Notes under the pieces: generated by a model | Told to the model about the DNA's origin: nothing | Databases searched by the model: none | Seen by the model: only the letters and a program-made list of their open reading frames with translations | Program-made: the position numbers and the translations under genes | Part shown: positions 46,027-53,928 of the stretch, piece after piece | Layout: each line of letters starts with the position of its first letter | How positions within the stretch are numbered: the stretch's first letter is position 1 | Assembly: GCF_016907385.1 (NCBI RefSeq) | Contig: NZ_JAFBBU010000001.1 | Span: 3,410,001-3,474,000, forward strand | Direction: 5' to 3' | Origin: Subtercola frigoramans | GTDB lineage: Bacteria > Actinomycetota > Actinomycetes > Actinomycetales > Microbacteriaceae | Length of the DNA: 64,000 nucleotides

Positions 46027-47536
46027 TCAGCACCGCGCCCACCGACAGGAGCGCGCCTCCCACCAGCAGAACCGGCACCACGACGGCTCCGGTGGAGGCC
46101 AGGTTGATGCCCGTGAAGCCACCGGTCGAGCCGGGACCTGAGCCGGAACCGGATGCTGCGGCGGTGCTCGGAGAGCTGCTTGGCGACGCACTGGGCGAAG
46201 CACTCGGAGTACTCGTCGGGGTGGCAGCATTCGGGTCGACCGTGAAGGTGACCTGGGCGGAGACGCCGCTCTGGCTCCCGGTGACGGTGACCGTGTGCGT
46301 ACCGACTTCGTCTGGCGCGGTGATCGCGAAGCGTGCCGAGCTGTCAATCACATCGGTCTCGTCGAGTGCGACAGGCTCCGAAGCAACCGTTCCGCTGACC
46401 TGGCGGTCACCGGCGAATCCTGAAGCTGACACTGTCAGAGCCGCGCCCGGTTTCACTGTCGAGTTCGACACGGCGACAGTTGCCCCCTCGCTCAGGCTCG
46501 CGGTGTCGAGGTTCAGCTCGAGCGCGCGAGACATGGTGAAGAAGTTGTCGGTCTGGTCGGTGAGCCCGACGACGTTCGCTGCCCCGGGGCCGTAGGCCGC
46601 GATACGGAGCTGTGAGCCGGTGTGCTGTTGCGAGCCTCCGAGGCCTGCGGTGCCGTACGACACCTTCATCGTGGTGCCGTCGTGCGTCAGCAGCGCCGTG
46701 CTGAGTGACGTGGGCGGAGTGGTGTCCACGATCTGGCTGCTGTGCGCGTGGTCCGCAGTCACGATGACGAGGGTGTTGCCGTCTGCCTTCGCGAAGGCTA
46801 GGGCAGACTGCACAGCCTCATCGAGGTCGATGGTTTCACCGATCTGGCCGCAGGCGTTGGCAGCGTGATCCTGCTTGTCGATGCTCGCGCCTTCGACCTG
46901 AAGGAAGAATCCCGACTCGTTGTCCTTGTTCAGAAGCGAGATTCCCTTGTCTGTCAACGACTTCAACGAGAGATCGGAGGGAAGCCGCTCGGGGTTGGCA
47001 GTGCACGTCGCGGGGGCGAGATCTGCGCCACCCACCGTCGCTGCAGTGGCCGCATACCGCGTCGGAAAGTTTCCCTCGCTGAACAGGCCGAGCACGGGCT
47101 CGGTCTGGTTCGCAGTGGAGATCGCGGCGAGCTCTGGCCCCGTCGCAGCAAGCTGATAGCCGCGATCGCTCGCCTGCTCGAACAGCGTCGAGCCGTCGAA
47201 CTGCCCCGCGTTCGCTGTCTCAGCGAAGCTCCGTGAGCCCCCACCGAGAGTCAGGTCAGCGCGAGTGTCGATGATCTGTTCGGCGATCGAGCCGAGGCCA
47301 CCCTCAGCGATGGCATCCGTGCCACACTTCGCAAGGTCATCGGGGCCGAAGCAACTGCGGGCAGCGACGTGAGCCGCCTGCACAGCGGGAGTCGCATCTT
47401 CGATCTCGGCTGTGCTGATGTTGCCCGTCTTCAGACCGTTCGCCTTGGCGATCTCGATCAGAGTGTCATGAGGCGCTCCATCGATGTCGACAGAGATGGC
47501 GTTGTCGTACGTCTTCGTGCCGCCCACACGTGACAC
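45992..47536 (-). pseudogene. Alkaline phosphatase, 5'-truncated, with LPXTG-like cell-wall anchor
   Basis: 514 residues remain. [13 protein letters not shown], then [45 protein letters not shown] and QQHTGSQL are alkaline-phosphatase metal-site blocks. The usual first 100 or so residues are missing: no signal peptide, no first metal Asp (GDGMG) and no nucleophile Ser (DSAAS). An in-frame TGA lies upstream. The C-terminal end has a Ser/Pro spacer, LASTG, a hydrophobic helix and RRRR, a sortase-type anchor. A cytosolic start makes the anchor pointless, so I call it a remnant of a wall-anchored phosphatase. Confidence 0.75.
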
Positions 47537-47634
47537 CTGAACGGGGGGTAAACGGCTGTCGACGGGCGAGAGGCTACGCGACGACTTTCACGCGGGTGCG
47601 CTGATGGAGATAGCCCGATCGCCCTCGCGAAACC

Positions 47635-48198
47635 CTATTTCGCCAGGGAGTTGCGCGCCTCTTGGTCGACGTAGAGGTGCCGAACGGTGAGCGCTACGAA
47701 CACCATCGCGAAGAGCGCGAAATAAGCGAAGACGTAGTAGCCGAACAACCCGGCCTGCTCGAACGCCTGGTCTGCCGAGGCAAGGCGCAGCACCGTCACG
47801 AAGAGGCTTGCTGCGGTGAGGGCCGGCAACAGCCCGCGCAGCAGCACGATTTCGATCTCCTTCAGCACCGTGACGGCCACGGAGGAGAATTCGAATCGTG
47901 GCCCGCGATAACTGGCCACAGTGCGATAGCGTCGCAACTCGAGAAGCTCCCGGGCGAAGAGGAGCAACGAGAGGGCCACAAGCGACCACAGTGCCACGAA
48001 GACCCCATCACCGAAGTACTCGGTGACCTCACGATGGGCGAAGGTGGCAGCGAGGGCGATCGGCATGGTCGCGATGAGCAGCAGGCAGAGCGTGGCTGAC
48101 ACTGCGCCCACGAGACTGCGGGCCCGGTACTCGCGCAGCACGTCGTCGGTGAGATGAGTTGTTCCCCGGTGGCCGAAGGTCGGCGGTCGTTTGGCCAC
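47635..48198 (-). CDS. Hypothetical four-helix membrane protein
   Basis: 187 residues. Four hydrophobic helices (about 30-55, 64-85, 110-135 and 145-170) separated by basic and acidic loops; ends DQEARNSLAK. No catalytic residues or family recognised. It sits upstream of the truncated phosphatase on the same strand, 98 bp away; whatever removed the phosphatase 5' end left this gene intact. Confidence 0.65.
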   Translation of the reverse strand: MAKRPPTFGHRGTTHLTDDVLREYRARSLVGAVSATLCLLLIATMPIALAATFAHREVTEYFGDGVFVALWSLVALSLLLFARELLELRRYRTVASYRGPRFEFSSVAVTVLKEIEIVLLRGLLPALTAASLFVTVLRLASADQAFEQAGLFGYYVFAYFALFAMVFVALTVRHLYVDQEARNSLAK

Positions 48199-48261
48199 TA
48201 TGGAGTGTCCCCTCGATGTCTGCGTGCTCCAGTGGGTCGGGCGACTTTCGAACGCCTCACA

Positions 48262-49203
48262 CTAGTAGACGAGTTCGGCCGGGGCGAAGCGCGAGGCCGC
48301 GTCACCGACGAGCGACTCATCACGAGGGTTCAGCGACAACACCTCGCGGCCGTCTTTCAGTGCGGTCATCGATACCCAGAACAGGCTCGGGCTCATGGTC
48401 GACATGAAGTAGTAGTCGCCGTTCGTCAGGTCTGCGCCGGCCTCCCACCACGTGGGGTAGACCCCGCCGTCCTGGTACGGCGCACCGGGCGGCACGGCCA
48501 CGTTCTGAATCAGGTGGAACACTCCGGCGACCGCCTGGCTCACCGTCTGTGGCTCGGGCAGGTAGTGCAGGAAGTAGCTCGCACGCACGAAGCGGTCGGG
48601 CGAGGAGATGTCGCCGGGCGGAGGCAACTCGCCCCCGAATGGCGCGTACCTGGCGCGGTTGGCGAGCTGGGCATCCATCGTCGGTGAGTTCGACATCACG
48701 GTGTACTCGGCACCATGGTGCACCACGAGCCTGCCGTCGATCGGCTCGATGATGGCCGAATCGCCCGAAGCGTCTTCGAGAGCGATGTGCACGCCCATCT
48801 CCTGCCCGCGGATGAGCTTCGACGAGATGCGCACCTCGTCGACCGCAGCGATGGCCTCGGCAACCGTGGCGAAGGTGTCGAGCAGGTACTGCACCCAGAG
48901 CGTGTTGGCCACGGATGCTCGGCCGTCGACCGCGGCGAACATCGTGGGCTCGGGGTCGAGGTACAGCGCGTGCGCGCCGAGACCACGCTCGTTGATGCCG
49001 TCGACGGTGCCCTGTCGCCACATGCTCACCACGACACTGGAGTAGGTGGAGACCCAGCTGTGCGTGCTACCGGTGCCGCCGCCGTCGCGGGGGGTGCCGC
49101 GCGGAATGAACCAGAGGTCGGGCTCGTCGCTGACGGCCCAGTCCATGCAGCGGCTGACCGTCTTTGCGACGTCGTTCGTGTTCCAGAAGATTCGAGTGCA
49201 CAT
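48262..49203 (-). CDS. Linear amide C-N hydrolase (choloylglycine hydrolase / penicillin V acylase family)
   Basis: 313 residues. An Ntn hydrolase whose catalytic Cys is residue 2 (MCTRIFWN), exposed after Met removal, with Arg in SRCMDWAVS and the family GINERGLGAHALYLD near 93 and NSPTMDAQLAN near 167. It would cleave a linear amide such as an acyl-homoserine lactone, bile-salt conjugate or penicillin V. No signal peptide. It follows the AAA ATPase by 18 bp on the same strand, so the two may be cotranscribed. Confidence 0.88.
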   Translation of the reverse strand: MCTRIFWNTNDVAKTVSRCMDWAVSDEPDLWFIPRGTPRDGGGTGSTHSWVSTYSSVVVSMWRQGTVDGINERGLGAHALYLDPEPTMFAAVDGRASVANTLWVQYLLDTFATVAEAIAAVDEVRISSKLIRGQEMGVHIALEDASGDSAIIEPIDGRLVVHHGAEYTVMSNSPTMDAQLANRARYAPFGGELPPPGDISSPDRFVRASYFLHYLPEPQTVSQAVAGVFHLIQNVAVPPGAPYQDGGVYPTWWEAGADLTNGDYYFMSTMSPSLFWVSMTALKDGREVLSLNPRDESLVGDAASRFAPAELVY

Positions 49204-49221
49204 GGTGGCAACGCTAGCGCG

Positions 49222-50412
49222 TTACTCCAGCCCGTCGGTATCGGCGTGCTGTCGCCTGATGAACGCGGCCATTCCAGGAACGGTGAAAGCGATACGACCC
49301 CGCTCTGGTGAATAGACCACACCCTTTTCGAGCAAGCTCTGGCGAGCTGTACTGAGCGCCGAAGTGGGAACCCGCAGTCTCTCAGCGATGACCGCTGTGC
49401 GGGAACCGCTCTCTTCATCTGCCGACATTGCGCGAAGATAGTTTCGCTCGGTCGGGGTCGCCCTGTCCCACCTCGCCGGGAAGAAGCCCATGTCGAGAGC
49501 CGCATTTCCTTCAGCAATGGCCGATCGCGCATCACTCAGGTGGATGATCTTCTCGTCAGCGATGTCCCATGCCGCCTGCCCATACGTCTGCAAGAAATAC
49601 GGGTATCCGCCCGATGCATCTAATATCTCGGACATGGCATCGACGTCGTATTCGACCCCCAGACGCCCAGCTGGAATGAGCAAGGCCTCTCGAGAGGCAG
49701 AGAAATCCAGTGCACCGATCTGCCTGTAGGTGAAGAGTCGTTCAGCGTATGAACGAGAAGCGCTCAGCACAGAGGGCAACGATGGTAGACCAGCCCCAAA
49801 GATGTAGAACGGCCAACCCTTCTGGCCAGCTTTGTGTTGGGCTGTCAGAAGAGCAGAGAGCAGTTCATCGTCGATGTCCTGCATCTCGTCGATGAAGAGG
49901 CCGAATGCGCTGGAAGCCTTCTGAAGTGCAGGCGCCAGGTCTTCGATGACTTCCTCGAAGTCGATCTCGATCTTCCCGGAATCCGCACGCCCCTTGGTCT
50001 GGTCGAACCCGAAGTCGACCGACGCGACCCCAAGCGAGAGACTGAAGGACTTGACCGTGCCGAGTGCAGATTTCAGCTCTTCGGTGAAGTGCTTACTCCG
50101 CTGAAGTCGGCGCACGGCAAGGAGAAGTGCTCGCCCGAGCTTGTGGCGAGCAACCTCACGCCCACTGTCGGTCGCACTTCCTTCGATCTCCACCGTGAAC
50201 CAATCCGCATTCTCCGCCTGAAGAAGGAACCGATTCAGAAGCACGGTCTTACCGACGCCACGGAGACCGTGAAGGACGATGCCCCGGCTGGCGCGTCGTC
50301 CGCGCGATCGTGCAACCACGAGATCGAAGGCGTCGATTTCAGCTTGTCTGCCAACGAGATCAGGTGGGTTCAGCCCAGATCCGGGTGAGTACGGATTGAT
50401 CTCAGGACGCAT
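49222..50412 (-). CDS. Stand-alone AAA ATPase with C-terminal winged helix (archaeal-ATPase/ORC-like)
   Basis: 396 residues. Walker A HGLRGVGKT (49-56) and Walker B FGLFIDEMQDID (about 168-178) lie in an ATPase_2-like domain, followed by a winged-helix region near the end (RLRVPTSALSTARQSLLEKGVVYSPERGRIAF). Such proteins are widespread, poorly known and often mobile. Codon use and GC are lower than in neighbouring genes, and the promoter is strikingly AT-rich, both pointing to transfer. The ATG lies 7 nt after TATAAT (leaderless). Longer starts with MFLYLIIW do not look native. Confidence 0.82.
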   Translation of the reverse strand: MRPEINPYSPGSGLNPPDLVGRQAEIDAFDLVVARSRGRRASRGIVLHGLRGVGKTVLLNRFLLQAENADWFTVEIEGSATDSGREVARHKLGRALLLAVRRLQRSKHFTEELKSALGTVKSFSLSLGVASVDFGFDQTKGRADSGKIEIDFEEVIEDLAPALQKASSAFGLFIDEMQDIDDELLSALLTAQHKAGQKGWPFYIFGAGLPSLPSVLSASRSYAERLFTYRQIGALDFSASREALLIPAGRLGVEYDVDAMSEILDASGGYPYFLQTYGQAAWDIADEKIIHLSDARSAIAEGNAALDMGFFPARWDRATPTERNYLRAMSADEESGSRTAVIAERLRVPTSALSTARQSLLEKGVVYSPERGRIAFTVPGMAAFIRRQHADTDGLE

Positions 50413-50419
50413 ATAGAAA

Positions 50420-50425
50420 ATTATA
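50420..50425 (-). promoter_or_regulatory. -10 box of the AAA ATPase gene
   Basis: TATAAT on the minus strand within an AT-rich block (about 50410-50465), 7 nt before the ATG. Confidence 0.65.
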
Positions 50426-50531
50426 TGCAAATATACCGATTTCCATATAATCAAGTATAAGAACACATAGATCGGCCTTCGACCCTCATGCGCGCGGACT
50501 CAGCAGGTGGGTGTGCCCTGGATGTTGCGGG

Positions 50532-51821
50532 TCAGCCCTCGAGCAGGTCGTGGCGTACGACGATCGCGTCGCGGCCGGGGCCGACGCCGATCGCCGAGAT
50601 GCGCGAGCCGCTGATCGCCTCGACGGCGAGCACGTAGGCCTGGGCGTTCGCCGGCAGGTCGTCGAAGGTGCGGCAGCCCGTGATGTCCTCAGTCCAGCCG
50701 GGAAATTCCTCGTAGATCGGAACGGCGTGGTGGAAGTCGCTCTGCGACACCGGTACCTCATCGACTCGTACGCCGTCGACGTCGTACGCCACGCACACCG
50801 GGATCGTCGCAAGGCCCGTCAGCACGTCGAGCTTGGTGAGCACGAAGTCGGTCACGCCGTTGATGCGGGCGGAATAGCGCGCGATGGGCGCGTCATACCA
50901 GCCGCAGCGGCGGGGGCGACCCGTGGTCGTGCCGAACTCGAAGCCGTTGGCCCGCAGGAACTCGCCCGACTCGTCGAAGAGTTCGGTCGGGAACGGCCCT
51001 GAACCGACGCGCGTCGTGTACGCCTTCACGATGCCGATGACCCGGTCGATGCGGTTCGGTGCAACACCAGAACCAGTGGATGCTCCACCCGACGTTGCGT
51101 TCGACGAGGTCACGAACGGGTACGTGCCGTGGTCGACATCGAGCATCGTGGCCTGGCCACCCTCGAACAACACCGTCTTGCCCGCGTCGAGCGCCTGGTT
51201 CAGGACGAGCGAGGTGTCGGCCACCATCGGGCGCAGGCGCTCGGCGTACGACAGCAGGTCATTGACGATCTCGTCGATCACAATCGCCCGGCGGTTGTAG
51301 ACCTTCACCAGGAGGTGGTTCTTCTGTTCGAGCGCGCCTTCGACCTTCTGTCGGAGGATGTTCTCGTCGAAGATGTCCTGGATGCGGATGCCGAGGCGGT
51401 TGATCTTGTCGGCGTAGGCCGGGCCGATGCCGCGGCCGGTCGTACCGATCTGCCGTTTGCCCAGGAACCGCTCAGTGACCTTGTCGAGCGTGCGGTGGTA
51501 GGCCGTGATGACGTGTGCGTTGGCGCTGATCAGCAGTCGCGACACGTCGACACCGCGGGAGCTGAGCGCCTCGAGCTCGTGGAAGAGCACTTCGATGTCG
51601 ACGACGACACCGTTCGAGATCACCGGCGTGACGTTCGGCGTCAGGATGCCGGAGGGCAGCAGGTGCAGCGCGTACTTCTGGTCGCCGATCACCACCGTGT
51701 GCCCGGCGTTGTTGCCGCCGTTGAACTTCACGACGTAGTCGACCCGGCTGCCGAGCAGGTCGGTCGCCTTGCCTTTACCTTCGTCGCCCCACTGGGCACC
51801 GATCAAGACGATTGCGGGCAT
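50532..51821 (-). CDS. purA: Adenylosuccinate synthetase
   Basis: 429 residues, normal length. It joins IMP and aspartate with GTP to form adenylosuccinate on the way to AMP. The P-loop [16 protein letters not shown] is at residues 7-22, NAGHT at about 37-42, GTTGRGIGP near 130 and GPFPTELFD near 278. It begins 2 bp after the DUF3151-like gene stop on the same strand and should be cotranscribed with it. Confidence 0.97.
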   Translation of the reverse strand: MPAIVLIGAQWGDEGKGKATDLLGSRVDYVVKFNGGNNAGHTVVIGDQKYALHLLPSGILTPNVTPVISNGVVVDIEVLFHELEALSSRGVDVSRLLISANAHVITAYHRTLDKVTERFLGKRQIGTTGRGIGPAYADKINRLGIRIQDIFDENILRQKVEGALEQKNHLLVKVYNRRAIVIDEIVNDLLSYAERLRPMVADTSLVLNQALDAGKTVLFEGGQATMLDVDHGTYPFVTSSNATSGGASTGSGVAPNRIDRVIGIVKAYTTRVGSGPFPTELFDESGEFLRANGFEFGTTTGRPRRCGWYDAPIARYSARINGVTDFVLTKLDVLTGLATIPVCVAYDVDGVRVDEVPVSQSDFHHAVPIYEEFPGWTEDITGCRTFDDLPANAQAYVLAVEAISGSRISAIGVGPGRDAIVVRHDLLEG

Positions 51822-51823
51822 AC

Positions 51824-52369
51824 TCAGAGTCCTTCTGTACTGGTTTCAGGCGTACTGGCTGTGCTGGATTCAGGCGCGTCTACTTCAGGCGACGCCGATT
51901 CGGCCGCGGCGGCGCGCTGCGAGGCGTGGAACTGAGCCGTTTCGATGGCCTCGATCGCTGTGGGGTCGGAGTTCGTCAGAAAGTCTGTGAGGCGCGTCAC
52001 CTCGTCGATTTCGTCGATCGCCTCTGCCGCCCGGCGAAGCGCGTACAACGAACGCAGCACACCCCGGTTCGGTTCATGCGACCACGGAATCGGCCCCTGC
52101 CCGCGCCAGCCACCCTTGCGAAGAGCATCGAGGCCCCGGTGATAACCCACCCGCGCAAAGGCGTACGACGGAATGACCTGCCCCTCATCGAACGCGCGCT
52201 CCGCCAGAAGCGCCCAGAGCAACGACGACGTCGGGAAACGCCTCACGTGCGCTTCGAGCTCCTCCCGGCTGGGAAGCATCTTGTCAGGATCGACCGAAAG
52301 CGCTTCGGCCACTCCGTCTTCGGGGTTCAACAGGGTCGGGGGCACGCCAAGAAGATTTTCGCCGGTCAC
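51824..52369 (-). CDS. DUF3151-like conserved actinobacterial protein
   Basis: 181 residues. The pattern [45 protein letters not shown] and [39 protein letters not shown] matches the actinobacterial DUF3151 family, whose function is unknown; the helical central part is TPR-like. The C-terminal tail is Glu/Ser/Thr-rich and disordered. GTG start 5 nt after a TAGGAT box, probably leaderless. Coupled position before purA suggests a link to nucleotide metabolism, but only by context. Confidence 0.85.
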   Translation of the reverse strand: MTGENLLGVPPTLLNPEDGVAEALSVDPDKMLPSREELEAHVRRFPTSSLLWALLAERAFDEGQVIPSYAFARVGYHRGLDALRKGGWRGQGPIPWSHEPNRGVLRSLYALRRAAEAIDEIDEVTRLTDFLTNSDPTAIEAIETAQFHASQRAAAAESASPEVDAPESSTASTPETSTEGL

Positions 52370-52374
52370 ACTCA

Positions 52375-52380
52375 ATCCTA
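52375..52380 (-). promoter_or_regulatory. -10 box of the DUF3151-purA operon
   Basis: TAGGAT on the minus strand, 5 nt before the GTG; leaderless start likely. Confidence 0.5.
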
Positions 52381-52498
52381 TCGTGGGCCCTGCGCCCGAT
52401 GGCCAAGGCCGACTCTGAGCACGGCCGGCTGCTCCGCGCTGGCGGGCGAGTTCCCGTACGGTGCCGAACCAATGGACGACCGGCGCGTCCGCGGTCAG

Positions 52499-52530
52499 TA
52501 ATAACTTGCACAGGCTTGTGCAAGTTATTA
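52499..52530. promoter_or_regulatory. TetR operator of the Pip operon
   Basis: 32-bp dyad with perfect 14-bp arms (TAATAACTTGCACA / TGTGCAAGTTATTA) and GGCT centre, 10 bp before the tetR ATG. Confidence 0.85.
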
Positions 52531-52540
52531 CAATCGAACC

Positions 52541-53191
52541 ATGACCACCTTCTCGCCCGTGACTCGGGCCCGCGCTCCCCGGCGTGACGCGGCCGAGAAC
52601 CGTGCCGCACTCCTCGACTCCGCGCGGGCGCTGCTCAACACTGACCTCGACACCTCGCTCGAAGCGATCGCAGCCGGTGCCGGGCTCTCCAGGCGCGCCG
52701 TCTACGGCCACTTCGCCACCCGAGACGAGCTCATCGCCGAACTGCAGGCCCGCGGCAGCCAGCGCGTGACTGACGCCCTCGCCCACATCTCTCACCCCGA
52801 TTCCCGGGTCGCCATCGCCCTCATCGGTGCGAGGCTGTGGTCAGAGGTCGAGAGCGTGCGCGTGCTGGCCCAGCTCGCGGTTCGCGGCCCGCAGCGCATG
52901 GCATTCGCCGCCACCCTCGAACCCGTGCGCCAGCGTCTTCGCGAGATCGTCGAGCGAGGCATCGCGTCTGGTGAACTGCGGGCAGACATCGAGCCCGACA
53001 CCCTCGCCCGCCTGATCGAAGGTGCAGCCCTCTCGGTGCTCGACGAAGCGGTTCGCAGCGACCTGTCCACGAGCGAGGGCCACCGACTGGTCATGCTCAC
53101 CGGCCTCGGCGTCGCCGGGCTCTCAGCGCACGAGGCAGCAGCGGTGATCGCTGGCAACCCCGAACTACTACTTCTGGAGCACACGTCATGA
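52541..53191 (+). CDS. TetR/AcrR-family transcriptional regulator of the Pip operon
   Basis: 216 residues. N-terminal helix-turn-helix with AAENRAALLDSARALL, then LEAIAAGAGLSRRAVYGHFATRDELIAEL, typical TetR. The long perfect dyad just upstream is the likely operator. The stop overlaps the next ATG (ATGA), so the three genes regulator, ABC-like protein and Pip protein are translated as a coupled set, which suggests the regulator senses the cargo or envelope state handled by the other two. Confidence 0.92.
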   Translation: MTTFSPVTRARAPRRDAAENRAALLDSARALLNTDLDTSLEAIAAGAGLSRRAVYGHFATRDELIAELQARGSQRVTDALAHISHPDSRVAIALIGARLWSEVESVRVLAQLAVRGPQRMAFAATLEPVRQRLREIVERGIASGELRADIEPDTLARLIEGAALSVLDEAVRSDLSTSEGHRLVMLTGLGVAGLSAHEAAAVIAGNPELLLLEHTS

Positions 53192-53928
53192 AGGTCATCC
53201 TGAACGACGTCTCGATGGGCGAGGGCCAGAATCTCGGCACAACATCGCTCAGTTACGAGTCGGGGGGCATCACGCTCGCCGTCGTCGAGACCTACCAGCG
53301 ACCGACCGTGTTGTCGCTGCTGGCTGCCGGCCGCATGGCACCGGATGCTGGCACTGTCGACCTCGATGGCAAGCCACACCCTGCCACCCTGCGTGCGATC
53401 ACTGCGGTCGTGGACGCCCCCGACGTGAGCGAGCACGTGCACGACCTGAGCTTGGCGAGCGTTGTGGAGGAGGAGTTGATGTTCGCCTCGCTCCCCACGG
53501 GGCGCCGAGCCGCTCTCGACGCGCTGGCTGCCCTCGACGCAAAGGAGTATGCGGGCTGGCAGCTGCAGAACGTGCCGGTCGTCGTGCGGCTGCGCGTACT
53601 CGCGGAACTCGCCGCCTCGCGCCCGGGCATTCGCGGCCTGGTGCTCACCTCGCCCGACCGCCACGGCGGCGACCCGTTCGACTGGTGGGCGGTCGCCGTC
53701 GACCTCGCCCAGCGCGACCTTGCCATTCTCGTGATCGTGAACCAGGCTTCAGCCGACGTGCTGGGCGAGGTGAGCGCCCGATTCGAGGTCGACAGGCAAG
53801 CCGAGATCGCTCGACGGGAGGCGGCTGAGCTCGAAGCGGCCGAACTCGAAGCGGTCACAGAGTCCACCCGCGACACCGCCACACAGCCGCCGCTTGCACC
53901 CCTGGCAGACCCGAAAGAACGCGCATGA
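53188..53928 (+). CDS. Degenerate ABC-type ATPase-like protein lacking a P-loop
   Basis: 246 residues shaped like an ABC nucleotide-binding domain: MKVILNDVSMGEGQ resembles the first strand, TVLSLLAAGRMAPDAGTVDLDG (about 48-70) matches the usual L(x)G-xx-P-xx-G-x-v-x-xdG after Walker A, and LVLTSPDRHGG (near 150) takes the Walker B place. The GxxGxGKS P-loop is replaced by ETYQRPTVL, so no ATP binding is expected; the signature LSGGQ is also absent. Acidic Glu/Ala C-terminus. It is coupled by 4-bp overlaps to both neighbours, so it is probably an adaptor or regulatory subunit for the Pip membrane protein. Confidence 0.75.
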   Translation: MKVILNDVSMGEGQNLGTTSLSYESGGITLAVVETYQRPTVLSLLAAGRMAPDAGTVDLDGKPHPATLRAITAVVDAPDVSEHVHDLSLASVVEEELMFASLPTGRRAALDALAALDAKEYAGWQLQNVPVVVRLRVLAELAASRPGIRGLVLTSPDRHGGDPFDWWAVAVDLAQRDLAILVIVNQASADVLGEVSARFEVDRQAEIARREAAELEAAELEAVTESTRDTATQPPLAPLADPKERA

